Below, one piece after another: positions 34,389-42,223 of a stretch of 42,223 bases of DNA. Source of the DNA: Macrocybe gigantea (taxonomy: Eukaryota; Basidiomycota; Agaricomycetes; Agaricales; Callistosporiaceae); the NCBI GenBank assembly GCA_011319805.1, contig SJRY01000190.1:1-42223 (forward strand), written 5' to 3'. The first letter of the stretch is position 1. Each line of letters begins with the position of its first letter. Both the position numbers and the translations under genes were made by a program. Under the pieces are notes generated by a model. That model made no database searches. It was given only the letters and a program-made list of their open reading frames with translations, and was not told the origin of the DNA.

Positions 34389-35516
34389 TGATGAGCGCTC
34401 CGCGCCGCTGACCGCCGATAAGTCCTAATTTGGTAATCCCCCCCCGCATTCGAAATCATACCACTACTCGGCCCCCTCAGCATGATACCGCAGCCCAGCC
34501 GCTGACTTCTCGTTCGAGTACTCGGGATGTCGACAACTCCGTGAGGCTTCCATTCCAGGTCCGGACACTTCGCCAAACGCATCGCACCCGTACATTCCGG
34601 ACCTTCTGCGCTTCCTATACCGCCCAATACAGTCAGGCAGTCTTATTCCTATATGCCTCCCCCGATTTCCCAGATCCCGATATGGCAAGACTACTACCAT
34701 TTTCGATATCGCACCGCCTCACGCCTTCCCACGTTCCCGACACTGCCTCGCCGCAGTACATTCGAAACAAGGGATTTCGAGCGCGCTACCGTTTCATCCA
34801 CTCTCATTTCGAAATTCATGACTCATATTTCACTGATACATTCTACGTTCCTTAGATTATTTTCACGTTCCATTCTACGATGCGTGGCACCGGTTTCGGG
34901 ATGTTCTTTTACCTACTGTTTCACCTTTTATGTTCAGATTTCGAACGGACTTACATCTCCCCGGCGTTTCAGCCACTAAACGACCCTTTCGAAATCATAC
35001 GATACGTTCTCTCATTCGGTTTCGACTCCGCCGGTTATTCCGATACTCGAAATCTTCTCATCTATAAAAACCCATGTACTTGGCATTTGTAAAAACATAG
35101 AAAAAGTTACCGTCTCAGTCCTTCAGCAGTCTCGCAGTCTACGACTCGTGTGGAGTCCTTGTGTTATCCGATCTCAAAGTGTCACGCTCGCGTGGAGCCA
35201 CCGTACTCAGTCTCGAAATCAGTGTCTCTGGCTTCGCGTGGAAGTCATTATCATCGAAACCCTTCCGAAACCCTCACTGAAGCCCTCGATATCGCGCGGG
35301 AATTCAGCTAAGTCTAACAGCCTTGTTTCGAAAACCCCGAAATCCGCTCGAAACCATCCATATTCACTTCGTTCCATTCCTCCCCTTTCACGCTACAGTC
35401 CCTCGGGTTACTCTGTGACTTGAACAGCTCGTAGTTTATACAGCCTCGGATAGGGACTGACGCTTCCTTCATTCCACCTTGTTGGTTTGTAGGTTAGTGC
35501 TACCCGATAGTTATCA
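34389..35516 (+). repeat. 3' LTR of Gypsy family A
   Basis: Same length and ends as the 5' LTR. Differences seen: short indels in two C-runs near 34437 and 34475, plus a few single-base transitions (near 34663, 34723, 34731 and 34782). From about 34796 to the end I saw no difference. This suggests a recent insertion. Confidence 0.95.
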
Positions 35517-36163
35517 CCGGCGAAGTCGAAACCGAATGAGAGAACGTATCATATGATTTCGAAAGGGTCGTTTAGTGGCTGAAACATCGGGGAGATGTAA
35601 GTCCATTCGAAATCTGAACATAAAAGGTGAAACAGTAGGTAAAAGAACATCCCGAAACCAGTGCCACGCATCATAGAATGGAACGTGAAAATAATCTAAG
35701 GAATGTAGAATGTATCAGTGAAATATGAGTCATGAATTTCGAAATGAGAGTAGATGAAACAGTAGCGCACTCGAAATCCCTTGTTTCGAATGTACTGCGG
35801 CGAGGCAGTGTCGGGAATGCGGGAAGGCGTGAGGCGGTGCGGTATCGAAAATGGTAGTAGTCTTGCCATATTGGGATCTGGGAATCGGGGGAGGCATATA
35901 GGAATAAGACTGCCTGACCAGATTGGGCGGTATAGGAAGTGCAGAAGGTCCGGAATGTATGGGTGCGATGCATTTGGCGAAGTGTCCGGGACCTGGAATG
36001 GAAGCCTCACGGAGTTGTCGACATCCCGAGTACTCGAACGAGAAGTCAGCGGCTGGGCTGCGGTATCATGCTGAGGGGGCCGAGTAGTGGTATGATTTCG
36101 AATGCAGGGGCAGGATTACCAAATTAGGACTTATCGGCGGTCAGCGGCGCGGAGCGCTCATCA
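35517..36163 (-). repeat. Older family A solo LTR, right (5') segment, reverse orientation
   Basis: Begins with ccggcgaagtcgaaacc, which continues the LTR segment that ends at 24093 (ccgg is the target duplication of the inner element). It runs as the reverse complement of the LTR 5' part to gagcgctcatca at 36163, followed by tcgg. It shows scattered base differences from the two inner LTRs, as expected for an older copy. Confidence 0.9.
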
Positions 36164-36678
36164 TCGGAGAGGAGGAATGTCGCCACTGAAAGGAGGTCGC
36201 TCTTGATGCTTTATGGCATGGGGACTGGGCATCCCTCTGCAGGGAGCGGGATGGCCTGTAGTAATCGCCGGGGTGCAGGGGAGAGTGTGATCCAGAGTGA
36301 CTGTGATGCTGCTTCCACTGCGAAGACCAGGAGGTGGACCTTGAAGCTTGGGGCTGGACAGCGCCCATTAGCTGATGAAGCTGTGCTTCGGCACTGCATT
36401 AGCAGAAGGTGGGGAATGGTGAACAGAGAATGGGGAGTGGTAGAACGGGGACGGGTAGCATGGAGAGAGTGCACAGTGCATCACATGTCGAAGGGAGGGG
36501 GGGAAGAGGAAAGTTAGTTTTGCTTATGTTTCGCAGGTTTATGCTAACCTTCTGGTGGTTGCTTTCCTTTGTTCATCCCATAGTTCTCTTTTGACCATGT
36601 CCAGCATCTGCTGGTTGAGGATGGATATGTCGAATACTTCTCCCCACTTGAGGGCGTCATGCCATAGCCTCCTCATGC
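36164..36678 (-). pseudogene. Middle part of the DIRS-like gag
   Basis: On the minus strand the segment next to the solo LTR reads RRLWHDALKWGEVFDISILN and KRELWDEQRKATTRRLA, directly continuing the gag frame from 36999 after removal of the 320-bp LTR. Further on, MGAVQPQASRS and SRATSFQWRHSSSP form a low-complexity Ser/His/Gln linker that leads to the zinc-finger part at 23606. A stop after RRLA shows the linker has shifted frame. Confidence 0.65.
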
Positions 36679-36998
36679 TGTTACAGACGTCGCTCAAAGG
36701 ACCATTCATTTTCCTATCTTATCTTTCCCACATCCCTTATCTCCCCCGTCATGCTGCGCAGCATGCAGCCATCGAGTCATCCCACTTCCCTAGTCATTCT
36801 GAGTCATCTCCTTCCAGTCTTACTCATCTGCGGTCCACAGCATTGTGCAGCCCATGGTCCGTGCTCGAGTACTGTAGTGTATATAAGGACTCCCAGATGT
36901 ACCAGTAACACTAGGCTTAATATTCCTTTTGCCATCATCTCAAGACCACTCTCGCACTTAGTCTGCCCAAGTCCTTCTGAGATTCGTCTAGCCTAACA
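36679..36998 (+). repeat. Solo LTR of Gypsy family B
   Basis: 320 bp from TGTTACAG to CCTAACA, flanked by catgc on both sides (36674-36678 and 36999-37003), a perfect 5-bp target duplication. It matches the reverse complement of 37415-37734 along its whole length with only scattered differences, all transitions as far as I could see. Contains TATATAAGG. It interrupts the DIRS-like gag. Confidence 0.93.
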
Positions 36999-37414
36999 CA
37001 TGCGGCCCATGTACCTCATTAGGATTTCATCGCCGTTCCTGCGATTCCTGTAATCGTGAGTGAGGAGCATGATGTAGAACTCAGAGAAGCTGTCAATGTA
37101 CGAGGTTGGCCACTTTGCATCTGAGATTGTGTTGAGGTAATTGGCCTGAGTTTTGGCGAATTGGCCCCATGTGAGCTTTTCGTCCGCTATGGCATTTGGT
37201 GACGGCTTGACTGTGGAGATAGGTTGCAGAGAAAGGCTGTGATGGTTTTTCGAGAGTGTCAACATTTCTTCATCGAGGTGGCGAATGACCATGGGGAGTT
37301 GGGCCTCCATGTACGCCTCTGGGGTGAAGTACCATAGGTCGATGAAGCTCATGGAGTTGAGTTGCTTGATTGCATATGCTGGTGGCCTGTGGTGCACCCT
37401 GTCGGAGAGGCCCT
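36999..37414 (-). pseudogene. N-terminal part of the DIRS-like gag
   Basis: Minus-strand frame with RVHHRPPAYAIKQLNSMSFI, DLWYFTPEAYMEAQLPMVI and YIDSFSEFYIMLLTHDYRNR. It ends at GRM, where the solo LTR begins, and resumes beyond it. The upstream end is cut by the family B element at 37415. From my knowledge of mushroom DIRS-like elements this is a typical capsid region. Confidence 0.65.
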
Positions 37415-37734
37415 TGTTAGGCTAGACGAATCTCAGAAGGACTTGGGCAGACTAAGTGCGAGAGTGGTCTTGAGATGATGGCAAAAGGAATATTAAGCCT
37501 AGCGCTACTGGTACATCTGGGAGTCCTTATATACATTACAGTACTTGAGCACGGACCATGGGCTGCACAATGCTGTGGACTGTGGATGAGTAAGACTGGA
37601 AGGAGATGACTCAGGATGACTAGGGAAGTGGGATGACTCGATGGCTGCGCACTGCGCAGCATGATGGGGGAGATAAGGGATGTGGGAAAGATAAGATAAG
37701 AAAATGAATAGTCCTTTGGGCGGCGTCCGTAACA
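37415..37734 (-). repeat. 3' LTR of Gypsy family B
   Basis: 320 bp, same ends as the solo LTR at 36679 (TGTTACGG to CCTAACA on the minus strand). The neighbouring base pairs on the internal side form a polypurine tract, which identifies it as the 3' LTR of the element to its right. Confidence 0.9.
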
Positions 37735-37771
37735 TCACCCTCTCTTTAGATTTGCATCCTCGTGAAAAACC

Positions 37772-38170
37772 TTAGTCCAGCTGTTCCCACCCAGTATTGG
37801 TCTCCCAGGCGGTCGCGGCACGCGGGGCCCATGTATGAATGAGCTCTTCATTATAGGCACGGATGTGGTGGAGTGTGGTGGCGAGGAGTTTAAGTCGCCG
37901 GTTTTCTGTGCGAAGCATTTCCATTGCTTCACGAAGCGCGATACGTTCAGCTGCAGTGGGACCGGTCCCATCAGGGGTTCGCCTGGTCCAGAGGTGCATG
38001 CGGACGGTCATAACATAGCGCATATATGTGCCGAGTGTGATGGCGAGGGGGTCCATGTAGTCGCTAGCATTGAGAATCCTTGCCAGATTCTCGAGGTCGC
38101 TTGGGCGGTTGGGGGTAGGTGCGCAGCTGCCCTCACTGCTGTCGATGCTGATGGGGGCGTTGGTGGTCAT
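37772..38170 (-). CDS. Small extra ORF after pol in Gypsy family B
   Basis: 132 codons, intact, between the chromodomain and the 3' LTR, same strand as pol. Its ATG (38168-38170) overlaps the pol stop as ATGA. The protein starts MTTNAPISIDSSEGS, has a helical, charged middle (AAERIALREAMEMLRTENRR) and ends with TAWETNTGWEQLD. I do not recognise it. It stays open while pol has accumulated stops, which may be chance over this length. Confidence 0.5.
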   Translation of the reverse strand: MTTNAPISIDSSEGSCAPTPNRPSDLENLARILNASDYMDPLAITLGTYMRYVMTVRMHLWTRRTPDGTGPTAAERIALREAMEMLRTENRRLKLLATTLHHIRAYNEELIHTWAPRAATAWETNTGWEQLD

Positions 38171-41100
38171 GAAGTGCGATTTTTGGTCTTCTTCCCTCTT
38201 GTCGTGATCCTTTTATCCTGGTTCGCAGTCTTCTTTAGGAAGTGGTCTAGAGCTTGCTGCGCATTCCCCAGTTCCTTCTCTTTGATCCATGTGTTCTCTT
38301 CGTGTCCGTATCCTTTCCATTTGACCAGGAATAGTGTCCCCCTCCCTTGTTTCTTCCTTTTTAGGATCTCTTCTATCTCGTACTCTTCTTCATCATTTAT
38401 GATTTCAGGGGTGGTGGTGATGGTCGCTCTTGTATCTTGAAACGGGGTCCTTTGTAAGGCATAAGCAGTGTTTCATTGAACACGGGGTGTATCAGCTGCC
38501 ATGATGCTGGGAGTTCCAGGTGATATGCCAAGGCTCCTTTCTTTTCAACCACCTTGAATGGTCCATATCGGAGTGCCGATAACTTCTTTGATGGTCGATT
38601 GACTGTGATATTGGTGGCTTCTAGCCATACTCTATCTCCTTTCTTGTATTCATGGGCGGGTTTTCGTCTCGCATCGTAATTGTCTTTGGCTCGTGTTTGT
38701 GCATATTGCAGCACGGCATTTGCTTCCTTTGTATTTGGTTCATTCTTTTGATGAAGTCTTTTGCTGCGGGTTATTTCCTTCTGTCATCTGTGGCTCTCCC
38801 TTCCAGGGGTGCATTCTATAGTTGAGGTAGAATGGTGTCTCCTTCGTTCCCTGGTGTGCTTTGTTATTGTATTGGTACTCTGCGATTGCTATCCATTCTG
38901 CCCAATCATCCTGTAAGTTGTTTGTGAAGCTTCTGAGGAAGGCTTCCGTTTCTTGGTGGGATCGCTCCGCCTGTCCATCTGTCTGTGGGTGATAGGCCGT
39001 TGATAGATTTTGCTTTGTTCCAAGTAATTTTAGAAGTGCTGTCATGAATCGTGCTGCGAACTGGGGTCCTCAATCACTGATGATCTTTCGTGGGATTCCA
39101 TGAAGCCGCCACACATTGTCTCGGTATAGTCGTGTGAGACCTTCTGCTGTGAGTTCGGTCTTTGTGGGAACTAGGTGGATCATCTTGGTCAGGCGGTCTG
39201 TGACTGTGGCGATGGTATTAAAGCCATTCGAGCTGGGTAGCAGTCCTATGAGATCTACTCCGATATCTTCCCATGGTTGTTGTGGGACTTCGTGCGGGTG
39301 CAGGGGTGCATGTTTCTTTTGTCGGATGATTTTGTTTCGCTGACATGTTTCGCATCCATTGACATACTTCTTGATGTCTGTCAGCATTGATGGCCACCAA
39401 TAGGTGCAGCTTATGAGCTCGTGCATGCGGTATTGCCCTGGGTGTCCTCCGATGGGTGTGTCGTGGTGTTCAAACATGATGTTTTCCTTCAGTTTGTTGT
39501 CTGGAGGAACATAGATTTTTCCTCCTACGTATACGATGTGGTCGTCTTCTGTGAACCAGTGTGGTTTTTCCTTCAGTCCTGTTGTTACAATTGTCTCCCT
39601 TCATGTGCATTGTCGAATTTGTTCTATCCTTGAGGATTCGATCATCGTGATTCCTCTTGTTTGTATTGTTTCGTTATTTTCTGCTTCTTCTTTCCATGGG
39701 TGTTCGACCTCGAACATCATAAATTCGAAGTCTCGTTCATTATTCTCTTCCAGATGTCGAATGAATGCTGCTTCTTTGATCATTTGTATGTCGTCCTTCT
39801 CTGCTAGGTTTTCTTCATATCCTGCCATTCATGACAGGACATCCGCTTTTCCATTCGCCTTTCCTGGTACGTGTCGTAGTTCATAGTCGTATTCCTGTAA
39901 TTTCAGATACCAGCCAATCTGTCTTGAATTGAGTCGCTGTGGCTTCCAGAAGTATGATAGGTTTTTGTGATCCATCAATATTTCAAACTTCTCTCGAGCT
40001 TCAAGGAGGTATTGTCTCCATGTCTTTAGTGTGACCATTATCACAAGAAGTTCCTTGTCGTAGATTTCATAGTTTTGTTCTGCTGGGGTCATGCATCTCG
40101 AAATGAATGCGATCAGATGCCATAGTCCTTTCTGCTGTTGTGATAGTACCGCTTCAATGGCATATCCTGAGGCGTCCGTTTCGACTCGGAATTTTCCTTC
40201 TGTCTGTGGTAGTGCTAGAATGGGTGCTGAGGTTATATGTCAGATCAGTTCTTTGAAAGCATCCTGTTGCTTGTCTGTCCACTGGAATGCTTTGTTTCCA
40301 GTCAACTCCGTCAGGGGTTTAGCGACCTTTGCATATCCCTTGATGAATCATCGGTAAAAGTTCGTAAATCCCAAGAACTTTTGTAGTTCTTTCTTCGTCT
40401 TTGGGGTTGGCCAGGATTGTACGGCTGTGATCTTTTCTGGTTCCATTTCTACCTTCCCTTCTCCTACGATGTATCCTAGTACTGGGACTTTTGATGATTC
40501 CCAGACGCATTTCGGTCCTTTGATGAACAGGTCATTCTTGTTCAGTATTTCCATGACTTCTATGGTGTTCTTTTGGAGTTCCTCTTGTGTTCATCCGATG
40601 ATTATGATGTCGTCCATATAGATTATACACACTCTTCTTTGTATTTGGTCTTGGAAGAGGCTTGCCATCATTCGGCTAAAAGTGCCTGGTGCGTTGCACT
40701 GCCCAAAATACATGACTGTCAGTTCGAAGAGTCCTCTTGCTGTTAGGAAGGCTGCCTTCCATTCGTCCCCTTTTCGGATGCGCACGTTATTGTATCCCCA
40801 GATGATGTCGATCTTGCTAAAGTACTTTGCTCCTTGTAATATGTCAAGGAGCTTGCTGATGCGTGGTAGTGGGAACTTGTCCTTGACCATATATTTGTTT
40901 ATCTCCCGGTAGTCTTGGATAAGTCGTTTGCTTCCATCCTTCTTGTTGTGAAAGAAGCAGGGTGCTGCATAAGGCGATTTCGATGGGCGTATTTTTCCTG
41001 TTCATAATCCTTCCTCGACGAAGGCATCTAGTTCCTCTAGTTCTTTCTGTGTCATCGGATAAACCTTGCTCGGTATCGTTTTGGGTGCATCCTTCGTTAA

Positions 41101-41778
41101 GTTTATTTCATGGTCCCATTCTTTGTGGTCTGGTAAGCGATCAAAGTTCTTCTCCTTGAAGAGGTGTTTGAATCTGATCAGATATGGGGGTATCTGGGTT
41201 CCTGTCTTGTCGCTGGCTGTGGTTTTCGCTGATTCAGCCACCTTCTGTATCTTAATCGTCTGGTGGTTTATTTTGCACATTTTAGGGCATCTGTCGAAGA
41301 CAACTTCTCCTGTCCTCCATTTGATTGTTGGGTTGTGGTAGACAAGCCAGTCATGTCCTAGTAGCATGTCGGTTTTTCCGATGTTGAGTACGATGGCTTC
41401 CATGTGCTCCTTGTGTCCTTTAATGTTGATGTGGACCTCTGCTACTCGGTCTGCTGTTTTCTGGCGGTTGGGTGATCCGTCTGCATTTATGATGGGAATC
41501 TTTTTGATCCGTCGTGTCTTCAGTCCTGTTTTCGCTACTATTGCGGTGTTGATGCAGGTCCTATCCGCTCCGCTATCGACTTCCAGTGTTATCATTGTGA
41601 TTCCTTTTCGCGTTCGTATTCTTGCTGGTACTGTGAGTTCTTTCCTCTTTGGTGGTTTGTCCCCTTGGATGGTTTTCCTTGGTGCTTCAGATCGCTTGGC
41701 GGAATGGTGTATTTCAGAGTATGGGATGATCTACATCCGGTATCGAAGCGAGTCTGTTTCAGTTGTATGGGTCGCGAT
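38167..41778 (-). pseudogene. Pol of Gypsy family B: protease, RT, RNase H, integrase, chromodomain
   Basis: Protease: LEVDSGADRTCI (active-site DSG, about 41580) and DMLLGHDWLVYHNP. RT: PYAAPCFFHNKKDGSKRLIQ, FSKIDIIWGYNNVRI and the catalytic YMDD (about 40610). Connection: KELQKFLGFTNFYR. RNase H: VETDASGYAI and the second part EIYDKELLVI. Integrase: EHHDTPIGGHPGQ with CETCQRNK (HHCC), GVDLIGLLPSSNG, ISD-stop-GPQF and AYHPQTDGQAERSHQ (DDE residues). Chromodomain: EEEYEIEEILKRKK, FLVKWKGYGHEENTW. In-frame stops at 41002, 40591, 40348, 40240, 39829, 39601, 39070 and 38740 are all TGA. Two frame shifts occur near 38730 and 38405. Confidence 0.88.
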
Positions 41779-42223
41779 TTAGCACCTCTCAGTCAGACCC
41801 TCTTTGTCAGAGCTTTCTTCATCCTTGTCTTCTTCGTCCTCTCCTTCTTCTTCTTTCACTTCTCTGACCCGGGATTTTCCTTTCTTCTTCTTCTTGCAGT
41901 TCCGTGCATAGTGTCCCTTTAAGCCACAGTTGAAACATGTGACATTTGCTGCTCCTTTTCGTGGTTCCGGGCAGTTTCGTGAGATGTGTCCTGGTTTATT
42001 GCAGTTGAAGCAGTTATTGCTTTGTACTTTGTCGACTTCCATGGCCTGTCCTGCTCCTCAGCTTGGATTTCCGGTCTTGCACTGATTGCTTGTGAATTCT
42101 CCTCTCATCACATTTCTGTGTTCATCAATGTTTCATCCAATCACTCGAACTGTCTTGATATATTCATCTCCATCTGTTGGAAGTGTGGAGATCAAGTATA
42201 CGGCTTCTGCTGTTCTTCGGTTT
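41779..42223 (-). pseudogene. C-terminal gag of Gypsy family B with two zinc knuckles
   Basis: Minus-strand frame 41779-42042 carries two CCHC knuckles, [14 protein letters not shown] and [14 protein letters not shown], both with perfect C-x2-C-x4-H-x4-C spacing, then a lysine run and an acidic tail ([14 protein letters not shown]). A TAA at 41779-41781 separates it from the protease frame, with which it is in phase. The bases to 42223 hold the preceding gag sequence, with a further TGA just before [10 protein letters not shown]. Confidence 0.8.

Larger units (their letters stand above)
24094..35516 (+). mobile_element. Full-length Ty3/Gypsy LTR retrotransposon, family A, with an antisense gene
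   Basis: 11.4 kb bounded by LTRs 24094-25221 and 34389-35516, both 1128 bp, both beginning TGATGAGCGC and ending TAGTTATCA. They differ at about half a dozen positions in what I could compare, all in the first third. Order: LTR, PBS-like site, gag, protease, RT, RNase H, integrase (Ty3 order), then an antisense gene, a polypurine tract and the LTR. The element is flanked by ccgg on both sides and lies inside an older solo LTR of its own family in the opposite direction. Gag and pol are in several frames because of single-base shifts, which is odd beside near-identical LTRs. Confidence 0.93.
20225..37414 (-). mobile_element. DIRS-like tyrosine-recombinase retrotransposon, decayed and split by three insertions
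   Basis: Read on the minus strand, gag pieces at 36999-37414, 36164-36678 and 23307-23606 are followed by RT/RNase H (about 21480-23644) and a tyrosine recombinase (20225-21330). That order (gag, RT, RH, YR) and the absence of a DDE integrase define the DIRS-like class. The gag pieces rejoin in frame when the 320-bp family B solo LTR (36679-36998) and the 12.5-kb family A block (23607-36163) are removed with one copy of each target duplication. The 5' end is cut off by the family B element at 37415 and lies beyond the window. The pol frame is continuous from 23644 to 20225 apart from internal stops at 23063, 22391, 21836, 21671 and 20705. The terminal repeats are not identified. Confidence 0.8.
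37415..42223 (-). mobile_element. Ty3/Gypsy chromovirus, family B, decayed, 5' end outside the window
   Basis: Minus strand: gag zinc knuckles (41880-42015), protease, RT, RNase H, integrase, chromodomain (about 38230-38400), a small extra ORF and the 3' LTR (37415-37734). The purine-rich TAAAGAGAGGGTGA next to the LTR is the polypurine tract. The element is inserted in the DIRS-like gag. The gag-pol frame is almost continuous but carries eight in-frame TGA codons, so it is dead. Confidence 0.9.

Noticed and set aside
23607..36163. Reverse family A LTR halves as parts of a second full element in opposite orientation
   Set aside because: The halves sum to one LTR and are bounded by tcgg on both outer sides, which marks a solo LTR.
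36679..37734. The inverted 320-bp repeats as terminal inverted repeats of the DIRS-like element
   Set aside because: Each is TG...CA ended, the first has a perfect 5-bp target duplication (catgc) and the second borders a polypurine tract of a Gypsy element, so they are LTRs of family B.
38740..41004. TGA as a reassigned sense codon
   Set aside because: Host genes here (ADE8, EFM5) use ordinary stops including TGA, and the TGA codons in the element sit where the family has CGA arginine, so decay is the simpler reading.
1..42223. CRISPR arrays, bacterial operons, ribosome binding sites
   Set aside because: The genes have spliceosomal introns and the repeats are LTRs; nothing prokaryotic is present.

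Overview
The window looks like a nuclear contig from a basidiomycete fungus, most likely an Agaricomycete. The reasons are many short (about 50-70 nt) GT-AG introns, two FunK1-type fungal protein kinases, an F-box/zinc-knuckle protein of the type expanded in mushrooms, and Ty3/Gypsy and tyrosine-recombinase (DIRS-like) retrotransposons of mushroom type. Species cannot be determined from what I can see.

Left half (1-19000) is host sequence. It begins with the broken 3' end of an F-box-like gene (1-626) and a second, fuller but also damaged paralogue (1482-4438). A gene-poor stretch with a diverged tandem repeat follows. Next are a FunK1 kinase (6781-9448), a convergent EFM5-type lysine methyltransferase (complement 9656-10656), an intron-containing tRNA-Glu(CUC) (complement 10876-10960), the purine-synthesis enzyme GAR transformylase ADE8 (11089-11842), a second FunK1 kinase (11965-14557), a multi-exon AGC-like pseudokinase that has lost its catalytic aspartates (14943-18092), and a likely Mediator subunit 9 (18322-18919).

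Right half (20225-42223) is a nest of retrotransposons. The oldest layer is a minus-strand DIRS-like element (gag, RT, RNase H, tyrosine recombinase) running from beyond 37414 down to 20225. It was hit by (i) a Gypsy 'family A' LTR, left as a solo LTR with TSD TCGG; (ii) a Gypsy 'family B' solo LTR (36679-36998, TSD CATGC); (iii) a minus-strand family B chromovirus whose 3' LTR is at 37415-37734 and which runs off the window. A complete family A element (24094-35516, 1128-bp LTRs, TSD CCGG) later inserted into the family A solo LTR in the opposite orientation.

The most interesting signal is inside the family A element. Between integrase and the 3' LTR, on the antisense strand, lies a five-exon gene (complement 32090-34125) of about 600 codons with a coiled/acidic architecture, a basic region and a cysteine cluster, and its own TATA-like box. 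The same element carries an exact 15-nt internal copy of its polypurine tract and an unusual density of TTCGAA palindromes in its LTR. I suggest, as inference only, that the antisense protein is an element-encoded DNA-binding regulator.

A caution applies throughout: many otherwise well-conserved reading frames, host and transposon, are broken by single-base indels. This could be real decay or imperfect assembly. The TGA nonsense codons in the two minus-strand elements are different: they look like CGA-to-TGA changes at CpG and are probably genuine.
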